Source of the DNA: an uncultured Verrucomicrobiales bacterium
Lineage (GTDB): Bacteria > Verrucomicrobiota > Verrucomicrobiia > Verrucomicrobiales > Akkermansiaceae
Length of the DNA: 34,764 nt
Reading direction: 5' to 3'
Assembly: GCA_937928735.1 (NCBI GenBank)
Contig: CALFVF010000021.1
Coordinates: 1-34,764 of the forward strand
This document shows positions 1 to 6,680 of this stretch, piece by piece; position 1 is the stretch's first letter; each line of letters opens with the position of its first letter. Below the pieces are notes generated by a model, which worked only from the letters and a program-made list of their open reading frames with translations, ran no database searches and was not told where the DNA came from. The position numbers were made by a program, and so were the translations under genes.

Positions 1-949
1 CATTCCCATCACCACCATTAAGGGTATCGTTTCCTAATCCTCCATAAAATGCTTCATCAGCATCTGTCCCTGTCAGGCTATCATTTCCATTGGTCGCTAA
101 TGAAGCACCTTGCAACTCTGATCCATCATCAAAAACAAAACTCCAATTGCGTATATACGAGTAGTAAAGTAGGATTTCTATACTCCCCGATAGATTTTCA
201 TCACTAGGGTGAGTTATCGTGATAATAAGATCATTCCCATCACGGTCTAAGCTTAAATGCTCAAATGTAATTCCTTCTCCCAAAAGAATACGATTATTAT
301 TCCAATAATCAGTAATCACATCACTTCCTTCTCCCCACGACCAATAGTAGTCATCATCTCCCCTACCTCCATTAAACACGTCATTTCCCAAACCGCCGAC
401 AAATAACTGATCCGCTGAAGAACCGCTAAGGCTGTCTACTCCTTCAGTGCCATACACTAAAGAATCTCCGTAGTCTGCCAACGTAGGTGCCTGGAGTATC
501 GAGCCATCTGCAAACACAAACTCCTCCACAGATCTAGATAAGGCTGCATCGCCAAACGCGTATTTTACTAGTGCTAGATCATCTCCCTCTGAGAAACGGA
601 TAAGTAAGTCAACTCCTTGGCGAGAGACTTCTATGTCGTCTTCGATGATTCCTTCTGCAAAAGAAATGATATCGACTGCATCTGCCTGACCCGCGTTCTC
701 AAAAATTCTATCAACTCCGTCTCCAATTCTAAAAAAGTAGGTATCTGCTGCTGCACTACCTATGAGATCATCACTACCTTGCTTGCCAAAAAAGAGGCTT
801 CCAGTGTCCGCGCCTGTGAGAACTTCGCCCTGGTCTGTTCCTGTTCTTTCTTCTGCTTGGATCTGGTTCGCCTGTAGCCAACAGAGAGAAAACACAGAAA
901 AACAGATAGCCGCGCGAGTGGTGTGAGATTGCGTATTTAATAAATACAT
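1..949 (-). CDS. Secreted RTX-like calcium-binding protein (C-terminus beyond window)
   Basis: Reading the minus strand from the ATG at 949 gives 316 codons without a stop, running off the left edge. Residues 1-32 look like a signal peptide: a basic stretch ending at Arg12, hydrophobic AAICFSVFSLCWL, then a cut near QAEE. The rest alternates between glycine/aspartate nonapeptide-type repeats (about 41-66, 168-200 with GGLGNDVFNGGRGDDD, and 287-316 with GGLGNDTLNGGDGN) and beta-rich spacers ending in VFADGS or VFDDGS, as in haemolysin-type calcium-binding and related domains. Such repeats fold on calcium outside the cell. No enzymatic domain is in the visible part. There is no good Shine-Dalgarno sequence before the start. 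The family call is strong; the specific role is unknown. Confidence 0.85.
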   Translation of the reverse strand, partial: MYLLNTQSHTTRAAICFSVFSLCWLQANQIQAEERTGTDQGEVLTGADTGSLFFGKQGSDDLIGSAAADTYFFRIGDGVDRIFENAGQADAVDIISFAEGIIEDDIEVSRQGVDLLIRFSEGDDLALVKYAFGDAALSRSVEEFVFADGSILQAPTLADYGDSLVYGTEGVDSLSGSSADQLFVGGLGNDVFNGGRGDDDYYWSWGEGSDVITDYWNNNRILLGEGITFEHLSLDRDGNDLIITITHPSDENLSGSIEILLYYSYIRNWSFVFDDGSELQGASLATNGNDSLTGTDADEAFYGGLGNDTLNGGDGN

Positions 950-1338
950 TATGAAATGACGTTAGAATAAAGCTCTTCGAAAGAACAAATAACAGAAAAG
1001 TCTATTTGCACTCGGTCTGTCAAAATAAAAACATCCTTATTGTGTCATAAAAAATAACATATGTGAATTAGGTCATTTGGTATACTTTCCAAATTCAAGA
1101 TCTATTGCACAACGGGCTACCCCGACACCCTCCAGACTTTATGCTATTGGTTCGCCGTATGGTCGCAATTCCGCATGACCTCAGAGGTGCCCAATTCATA
1201 ACATGAAGGAGGATTTTACAAATCGAGCACCAAGCGGAACAACATATGCCTACGGTATTCTACTGCTACGAGCAGATGCACAGCCTTATATTGCCTCCGT
1301 TCTCCAAGCTTTGGATCTAGGCTCTCATATCTTTTCCA
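950..1338. other. Intergenic stretch with no convincing gene
   Basis: This 389-base gap lies between the RTX-like gene and the toxin gene. The part near 949 is AT-rich and probably carries the promoter of the RTX-like gene (a minus-strand TTGACA lies at 1018-1023, without a good -10). A plus-strand ORF at 1203-1376 could encode 57 residues, but its GGAGG lies after the ATG and its end overlaps the toxin gene antisense, so I do not call it. No integron attC-like ends were recognised. Confidence 0.4.
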
Positions 1339-1602
1339 TCACTTATTATCGTAGTGAAATCGGCTTTGTAAGATAATGAGAACATGGTTCTCTACCTTGT
1401 ACACTATGCGGTGTTCTCTGGTGATTCTACGCGACCACCATCCAGAAAGATTCCCCCTTAGGGGCTCTGGTTTCCCAATACCGATAAATGGCTGTCTCAT
1501 TGTCTCCTTCAAAATCGTATTAATACGATCTAGAGTCTTCTTATCTTGGCTCTGCCAATAAAGGTAATCTTCCCAAGCTTCGGGGAGCCACATTAGTCGC
1601 AT
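1339..1602 (-). CDS. yoeB: YoeB/Txe-family toxin, ribosome-dependent mRNA endonuclease
   Basis: The 87-residue protein matches YoeB along its whole length. In the characterised family YoeB binds the ribosomal A site and cuts mRNA at the codon there. All the residues expected for catalysis are present at canonical positions: Glu46 in GIGKPE, Arg65 in REHR, and His83-Tyr84 in RFHY. The start overlaps the end of the antitoxin gene by 10 bases, the usual translationally coupled antitoxin-first order. The toxin looks intact and so should be active when its partner is lost. Whether the pair stabilises the region or acts in stress cannot be told from sequence. Confidence 0.95.
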   Translation of the reverse strand: MRLMWLPEAWEDYLYWQSQDKKTLDRINTILKETMRQPFIGIGKPEPLRGNLSGWWSRRITREHRIVYKVENHVLIILQSRFHYDNK

Positions 1603-1844
1603 AGCTCTTTCTCTATCAAATTCCCTTCCTCGTATTCTGCAAGCGCTCGTCTAATTCGCTCTGCGTTTGCAGGAGTGGAGAGTAAGTGCAGGGTCTCTTG
1701 CATAGAGCGGTATTCCTCTTCTGCTATCATGACTACAGCGCCTAAGCCATTTCGAGTAATTGTGATGGGATCTCGATCCTCTACAGTATGCCGCATGGCT
1801 TCTGCTAGACCATTTCTCGCCTCTGTGTAGTTCATTAATTTCAT
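1593..1844 (-). CDS. yefM: YefM/Phd-family antitoxin
   Basis: This is the antitoxin partner of the downstream YoeB toxin; the family neutralises the toxin through its C-terminus and represses its own operon through its N-terminal DNA-binding fold. The N-terminus MKLMNYTEAR aligns residue for residue with the E. coli YefM start MRTISYSEAR, so I place the start at 1844. An upstream in-frame ATG at 1859 would add five residues (MDDKS). Other family features are ITITRNGLGAVVMIAEEEY and the STPANAERIRRALAEYEEG segment that normally contacts the toxin. A 16-bp palindrome just upstream is the probable operator. Confidence 0.93.
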   Translation of the reverse strand: MKLMNYTEARNGLAEAMRHTVEDRDPITITRNGLGAVVMIAEEEYRSMQETLHLLSTPANAERIRRALAEYEEGNLIEKELCD

Positions 1845-1850
1845 ACTCTT

Positions 1851-1879
1851 ATCATCCATTAGTGACAGAATTCTGTCAA
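1851..1879 (-). promoter_or_regulatory. Probable yefM-yoeB promoter with palindromic operator
   Basis: A perfect 16-bp palindrome, TGACAGAATTCTGTCA, occupies 1863-1878. On the minus strand a consensus -35 hexamer TTGACA (1874-1879) overlaps it, followed after 17 bases by a weak -10 GATGAT (1851-1856). This layout fits autorepression by the YefM-YoeB complex. If this promoter is used, transcription would begin close to or inside the longer reading of the antitoxin, which supports the shorter start at 1844. The palindrome is seen directly; its function is inferred. Confidence 0.6.
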
Positions 1880-2104
1880 CATAAAAGAATGTAAGGAAAA
1901 TACACGTGACTGTAGCACCTCTATCACGGCAATTTCATTTATCTTAACTCCTCCCTCTAGCTCCCGATACTCCTTTTCTTCCGAGGAACCGCCAAACACC
2001 AGAAATCCGCTGGAATAGGCTTCCCATTCACTGCTCTCACCTGCAAATTAGGTGCCTCAAGCCGTAGATTTGACCTGTAGATGACTCCGCTAAATACACA
2101 TACG

Positions 2105-3061
2105 ATGAATGACTTTGATCTCTCTCTCGCTCACGCTAAGACTCCTCTGCAGCGGAGCCAGCCGAACATTCTCCAGCTCAATATCGGTAAGCTCTGTAAT
2201 CTGACCTGCACGCACTGCCACGTGAATGCGGGCCCTGCGCGCAAGGAAATCATGCAGAAGGAGACGATTGATCAGATTCTTCCTTGGTTCGAGGCCTCCT
2301 CCATTGAGACGCTAGATCTCACGGGTGGTACTCCTGAGATGATTCCTGATTTCCGCTATTTGATTGAGAAGGTGCGTGAGTTTAAGAAACCTCGTAAAAT
2401 CATGACGAGGCTCAATGCGACGATTATCTCTGAACCTGGCTTTGAGTGGGTGCCTGAGTTTCATGCGCAAAATGAGATCGAGATCATTGCTTCTATGCCC
2501 TGCTACCAGCCGGACAATGTGAATGCTCAGCGCGGTGACGGTGTCTTTGACCGCTCGATTGAGGCCTTCCAGCTTCTCAATAAGCATGGCTATGGTACGG
2601 AGATTCCGCTGCACTTCGTCTACAATCCTAACGGTGCGGCTCTCCCTCCTGCGCAGGAGGAGCTCCAAGAGGACTATAAACGCGAGATGAAGAAGCACTT
2701 CGGCATTGTCTTCCACGAGCTCTTCTGCATTGCCAATATGCCGATAGCGCGTTTCGCCTCGTATTTGAAGAGAAACAATCAGTTAGAGGAGTATATGCAG
2801 CTACTCATCGAGTCCTTTAATCCGGGGACAGTGGATTCTCTGATGTGCCGAGATACGATTAATGTCTCCTGGACTGGTGAGATCTTTGACTGTGATTTTA
2901 ACCAGATGCTTAAGCTCGCGTCTTTCCCTGAGGAGCCGAGTAAGAAGGTCTGGGAGATCGACTTAGAGTCTTTTCCAGAGCTGCCGATTCGCACGGGGAA
3001 CCACTGCTTTGGCTGTACAGCGGGCTCTGGCTCTTCCTGCGGAGGGAGTCTTGCGAGTTAA
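2105..3061 (+). CDS. arsS: Radical SAM protein of the ArsS (arsenosugar biosynthesis) type
   Basis: Radical SAM enzyme with the cluster motif CNLTCTHC (C-x3-C-x2-C) followed by HVNAGP, the SAM-contacting LTGGTPE, and a C-terminal cysteine segment HCFGCTAGSGSSCGG typical of the DUF3641 end of ArsS. ArsS proteins act after the methyltransferase ArsM, moving an adenosyl group to methylated arsenic on the way to arsenosugars. The family has selenocysteine variants; here the expected positions are cysteine. I prefer the ATG at 2105 (MNDFDLSLAHAK) because homologues begin about 30 residues before the first cluster cysteine; an in-frame ATG at 2081 is possible. No arsM or other arsenic gene is in the window, so the substrate assignment rests on family alone. 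Confidence 0.85.
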   Translation: MNDFDLSLAHAKTPLQRSQPNILQLNIGKLCNLTCTHCHVNAGPARKEIMQKETIDQILPWFEASSIETLDLTGGTPEMIPDFRYLIEKVREFKKPRKIMTRLNATIISEPGFEWVPEFHAQNEIEIIASMPCYQPDNVNAQRGDGVFDRSIEAFQLLNKHGYGTEIPLHFVYNPNGAALPPAQEELQEDYKREMKKHFGIVFHELFCIANMPIARFASYLKRNNQLEEYMQLLIESFNPGTVDSLMCRDTINVSWTGEIFDCDFNQMLKLASFPEEPSKKVWEIDLESFPELPIRTGNHCFGCTAGSGSSCGGSLAS

Positions 3062-3100
3062 ATCCCGCTGGTGGACATTGGTGAAATTTCACCCACCCCT

Positions 3101-3136
3101 GATAGCGCCAGCTAAACTTGATTCGCTGACGCTATC
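3101..3136. terminator. Hairpin between convergent arsS and rph
   Basis: Arms at 3101-3112 (GATAGCGCCAGC) and 3125-3136 (GCTGACGCTATC) pair over 11 of 12 positions around a 12-base loop. It sits between two genes that converge, so it may end transcription from both sides, but no run of T follows on either strand. A separate perfect palindrome, GGTGAAATTTCACC, lies at 3080-3093. Confidence 0.5.
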
Positions 3137-3145
3137 TATAGAAAA

Positions 3146-3925
3146 TTACTGACCAAAGGCGGCGGCGAGTCCCTCGAGATCACCGGGCTTGGCCGCTTCT
3201 GCGGCAGTGATCGCGGCTTTCTGTAGCTCTGTGATCTCCTTGGCACCTTTGGTCGCAAGGGTGATCATTTCTGTCATCTGCTGGGCGGAGAATACGGCTT
3301 CTTCACCTGATCCTTGAACTTCGACAAATTCTAAGGCTTCTGTGAGAACGACATTGAAGTCCACAGACGCATCTCGATCCTCTGGGTAATTGAGATCTAA
3401 CACCGCTTCTCCCTCATACACGCCTGCGGAGACTCCAGAGACGAGCTGCTTCATGGGTGATTGCTTGAGCTTTTTCTTGGCCACGAGTTGATTGAGAGCA
3501 ATGGCTACCGCGACACAGCCACCGGTGATCGATGCTGTGCGAGTACCGCCATCTGCCTGAAGGACATCGCAGTCGATCCACAGGGTACGGTGGCCGAGGG
3601 CTTTCAGATCGACGACTGCACGGATAGAGCGCCCGATGAGGCGCTGGATTTCCTGCGAGCGACCATCTAACTTACCGCGTGTGATGTCGCGCTGCTTTCT
3701 CTCTAGTGTGGAGTAGGGCAGCATCGTGTACTCGGCTGTGAGCCAGCCTCCTTTGACCTTCTGCTGCTTCATCCAGCGTGGGACATCTTCCTCGACTGTG
3801 CAGGCACAGATCACGCGGGTATTGCCAAAGCTCACAAGCACTGAGCCTGAGGCATGTGGGGCGACATTAGGCTCAAATCGTATTTCACGTAACTCATCAT
3901 ATTGGCGTCCGTCTGGTCTTTGCAT
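3146..3925 (-). CDS. rph: Ribonuclease PH
   Basis: Phosphorolytic 3' to 5' exoribonuclease that trims tRNA precursors, releasing nucleoside diphosphates. The 259-residue protein has the normal family length plus a short C-terminal tail. Hallmarks are RPDGRQYDELR at the N-terminus, GSVLVSFGNTRVICACTVEE, GRSQEIQRLIGRSIRAVVD, and the phosphate/metal-site segment DVLQADGGTRTASITGG, then NYPEDRDASVD. The start at 3925 gives MQRPDGRQ, as in homologues. The gene is divergent from ispG and convergent with arsS, so it is probably a single-gene unit. Confidence 0.97.
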   Translation of the reverse strand: MQRPDGRQYDELREIRFEPNVAPHASGSVLVSFGNTRVICACTVEEDVPRWMKQQKVKGGWLTAEYTMLPYSTLERKQRDITRGKLDGRSQEIQRLIGRSIRAVVDLKALGHRTLWIDCDVLQADGGTRTASITGGCVAVAIALNQLVAKKKLKQSPMKQLVSGVSAGVYEGEAVLDLNYPEDRDASVDFNVVLTEALEFVEVQGSGEEAVFSAQQMTEMITLATKGAKEITELQKAAITAAEAAKPGDLEGLAAAFGQ

Positions 3926-3999
3926 GCCTTGCTTTTAGAAGGAGCTGCTGAAGTTTCAAGTATGCAGTGATAGCATTCTACGCTATAGAGAGTGCCGAC

Positions 4000-5802
4000 A
4001 TGAGTTCCATCGCTGACAATGCCTTAAAATACTGCCCAGACCTCTTCGCTTACCAACGCCGCGAGACCCGCGAGATCAAGGTCGGCAAGCTCGGATTCGG
4101 CGCCGGTAATCCGATTCGCATCCAGTCTATGATCACCTCTGATACCAGAGACACTGAGGCCTGCGTGAAGGAGATTTTAGAACTCGCTGAGGCGGGCTGT
4201 GAGCTCGTGCGCGTGACAGCTCAAACTAGAAAATACGCTGAGAACCTCGAACACATCAGCCACGGAGTACGCACAGCCGGCTGTGATGTGCCACTCGTCG
4301 CTGATATCCACTTTAAGCCAGATGCGGCACTTGAGGCCGCTAAGTGGATGGAGAAGGTGCGTGTGAATCCAGGGAACTATGCGGATAAGAAAAAATTCGA
4401 AATACGTGAGTACTCAGATGATCAGTACGCGCTGGAGCTAGAGAGGATTCGTGAGCAATTCACCCCTCTCGTCCATATCCTAAAAGAAAAGCAGCGTGCA
4501 CTGAGAATCGGCACGAACCACGGCTCTCTCTCAGACCGTATTATGAACCGCTACGGTGACACGCCTCTGGGTATGGTGGAGTCTGCCCTCGAGTTCGCCC
4601 ACATCGCCCGTGAGCATGATTATCATAATTTTGTGTTCTCCATGAAGGCCTCGAATCCGAAGGTCATGATCGAGGCCTATCGTCTGTTAGTCGCTCGACT
4701 CAACCAAGAAGGAGGAGACTGGAACTACCCGATTCATCTCGGGGTCACAGAAGCTGGAGACGGCGAGGATGGACGCATCAAGAGTGCGATTGGTATTGGC
4801 TCTCTACTCGCGGATGGTATTGGTGATACGATTCGTGTATCTCTCACAGAAGACCCTGTGAAAGAAATCCCAGTGGCTAAAGCACTAGTCAGTAATATCG
4901 AAAACGCCCAGCTGCCGCATGATCCTGAGGATCTACAAACGGGCACCATTTCCTACAATCCATTTAGCTTCCAGCGCAGACAGAGTCAGGTAATGACATT
5001 CGGAGAGACCGCTCTGGGTGGCAACCATACAATCGCCGTCTTCACCTCGCGCGACAAGTGGAATGCTCTCGCGCACAAGATTGACCAGCTAGGTGATTTT
5101 AAACCTGAAATCGTGGCCGAAGATGCAGATATCGTCGAGCTCGACCCTCGTGACACAGATGCTGTTAGTGCAATCAATGCGCTGCCAGAGACACGCTTAG
5201 TCACCATCCCCGATGGTCTCCCTATGGCCACCATCCACGCTTATCGCCTACTCGCCTGCCTACTGGATGCCCGCCACCCTATTCTACTCAAGGACACCTT
5301 TACTCCCAGCACTGACTCTCAAGCAGATTTTCAAAACACCCTTCTCACCGCTGCGAGAAATATCGGCTCTCTACTCTGCGATGGTATCGGGGACGCAGTA
5401 CTCATTCAGGGTGAGCAAGCTCCTGGGCAGAGCCTGCGCCTTGCCTATAATATCCTCCAAGCTGCGGGATCTAGGATCTTTAAGACAGACTATGTCGCCT
5501 GCCCGAGCTGTGGGCGTACACTCTTTAACCTGCAAGAAACCACACAGAAGATCCGCGCGGCCACGGGCCACCTCAAGGGGGTGCGAATCGCCATTATGGG
5601 CTGCATCGTCAATGGCCCTGGTGAGATGGCGGATGCGGACTTCGGCTACGTCGGCGGTGCTCCTAACAAGATTAACCTCTACGTGAATAAGACACCTGTG
5701 AAATTCAACATCCCTGAGGATGAGGCTGTCGATCGCTTGATTGATCTTATTAAAGAACACGACAGGTGGTTTGAGCCAAAAGAGGTGGTACAGGGCTCAT
5801 AG
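4000..5802 (+). CDS. ispG: 4-hydroxy-3-methylbut-2-enyl diphosphate synthase, long form
   Basis: IspG (GcpE) converts methylerythritol cyclodiphosphate to HMBPP in the non-mevalonate isoprenoid pathway, using a [4Fe-4S] cluster. The protein is about 600 residues, against roughly 370 in E. coli: a TIM-barrel N-terminal domain (PIRIQSMITSDTRDTEA, VADIHFKPDAAL, LHLGVTEAG-like IHLGVTEAGDGEDG), then an inserted domain of about 230 residues, then the cluster domain with CPSCGRT and MGCIVNGPGE supplying the three cysteines and the catalytic glutamate. This long form is known from Chlamydiae, Bacteroidetes and plants. I choose the ATG at 4000 (MSSIADNALKY), which has GAGAG about 8 bases before it; an in-frame ATG at 3967 would add 11 residues. 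Confidence 0.96.
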   Translation: MSSIADNALKYCPDLFAYQRRETREIKVGKLGFGAGNPIRIQSMITSDTRDTEACVKEILELAEAGCELVRVTAQTRKYAENLEHISHGVRTAGCDVPLVADIHFKPDAALEAAKWMEKVRVNPGNYADKKKFEIREYSDDQYALELERIREQFTPLVHILKEKQRALRIGTNHGSLSDRIMNRYGDTPLGMVESALEFAHIAREHDYHNFVFSMKASNPKVMIEAYRLLVARLNQEGGDWNYPIHLGVTEAGDGEDGRIKSAIGIGSLLADGIGDTIRVSLTEDPVKEIPVAKALVSNIENAQLPHDPEDLQTGTISYNPFSFQRRQSQVMTFGETALGGNHTIAVFTSRDKWNALAHKIDQLGDFKPEIVAEDADIVELDPRDTDAVSAINALPETRLVTIPDGLPMATIHAYRLLACLLDARHPILLKDTFTPSTDSQADFQNTLLTAARNIGSLLCDGIGDAVLIQGEQAPGQSLRLAYNILQAAGSRIFKTDYVACPSCGRTLFNLQETTQKIRAATGHLKGVRIAIMGCIVNGPGEMADADFGYVGGAPNKINLYVNKTPVKFNIPEDEAVDRLIDLIKEHDRWFEPKEVVQGS

Positions 5803-5862
5803 GGAAACTTCTGCAATCTAGCAGAATAACACTATTCTAAAACAAACCCTCCCAGCTTGTTA

Positions 5863-6534
5863 TCATTCTAACAAATCCGGACGATTCACCCTTGTTCGCG
5901 CTTCTGACTGCTGCTGCTTCCACTCAGCAATCTTTGCATGATGGCCACTAAGGAGCACATCTGGGACTCTCATTCCACGGAACTCGATTGGCTTTGTGTA
6001 GGCTGGTGCTTCGAGACGATTCGGATCTGCAAAGGATTCTTCCTGAGAAGAGCGCTCATCCCCTAACACCCCGGGCAGAAGCCTAACTATCGCATCTGTA
6101 ATCACAGCTGCTGCGATCACGCCATTGGTGAGAATGTAATCTCCTATAGAAATCTCATCATCCACTAGGCACTCGATGACACGGTGATCGATCCCCTCGT
6201 AGTGACCACAGAGAATAATCAGGTGGTCTTCTTCACTGAGTTCTTGGGCAGTTCTCTGGCGAAATGGAGCGCCCTGAGGTGTCATCAAGATCACGCGTGT
6301 TTTTTCTCCCTTTAGTTCCTCAACGGCGGCAAACAAGGGCTCGGGCTTCAGTAGCATCCCCTGCCCCCCTCCGCAGAGGTAGTCATCCACCCGCTGATGC
6401 TTCCCCTCAGCCCAGTCTCTTAGTTGATGCCTATGGATTTGGACTCGATTTGACTCCTGAGCTCGCCCGATGATACTCTCACAGAGGGCAGCCTCTGCGA
6501 TCTCTGGAAATAAACTAATAATATCGATACGCAT
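5863..6534 (-). CDS. trmD: tRNA (guanine-N1)-methyltransferase
   Basis: TrmD methylates G37 of tRNAs next to the anticodon, using SAM, and prevents frameshifting. Family motifs are MRIDIISLFPE, DDYLCGGGQGMLLKPEP, CGHYEGIDHRV, SIGDYILTNG and LLPGVLGDE. At 223 residues it is close to the family size but ends shortly after RVNRPDLLE, lacking the usual C-terminal helix extension. Two active-site differences from E. coli TrmD stand out: the LSGGELPA loop reads LTNGVIAA, and the aspartate of EDSF (Asp169 in E. coli) is glutamate (Glu166 in QEESF). Arg154 is kept (Arg151). trmD commonly sits with rpsP, rimM and rplS; here it stands alone. Confidence 0.95.
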   Translation of the reverse strand: MRIDIISLFPEIAEAALCESIIGRAQESNRVQIHRHQLRDWAEGKHQRVDDYLCGGGQGMLLKPEPLFAAVEELKGEKTRVILMTPQGAPFRQRTAQELSEEDHLIILCGHYEGIDHRVIECLVDDEISIGDYILTNGVIAAAVITDAIVRLLPGVLGDERSSQEESFADPNRLEAPAYTKPIEFRGMRVPDVLLSGHHAKIAEWKQQQSEARTRVNRPDLLE

Positions 6535-6680
6535 CTAGGCCATGAGACTGAAAGAGTCTGCACAATGACTCAAGCGGCAATTATGGCGGGCTATGTATAT
6601 TTTAGCGGCGTAATTTGCTCATAGAACCTCTCGAAGAATGGCAGTACCCTCATTTAGCTCAACTCCTTCTCACCACTCAC

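Noticed and set aside
1081..1210. Possible integron attC site near the toxin-antitoxin pair
   Set aside because: Core-site sequences of the RYYYAAC/GTTRRRY kind in proper pairing were not found.
1203..1376. A 57-residue plus-strand ORF next to the toxin gene
   Set aside because: No ribosome site before its ATG, no recognisable family, and its end overlaps yoeB antisense.
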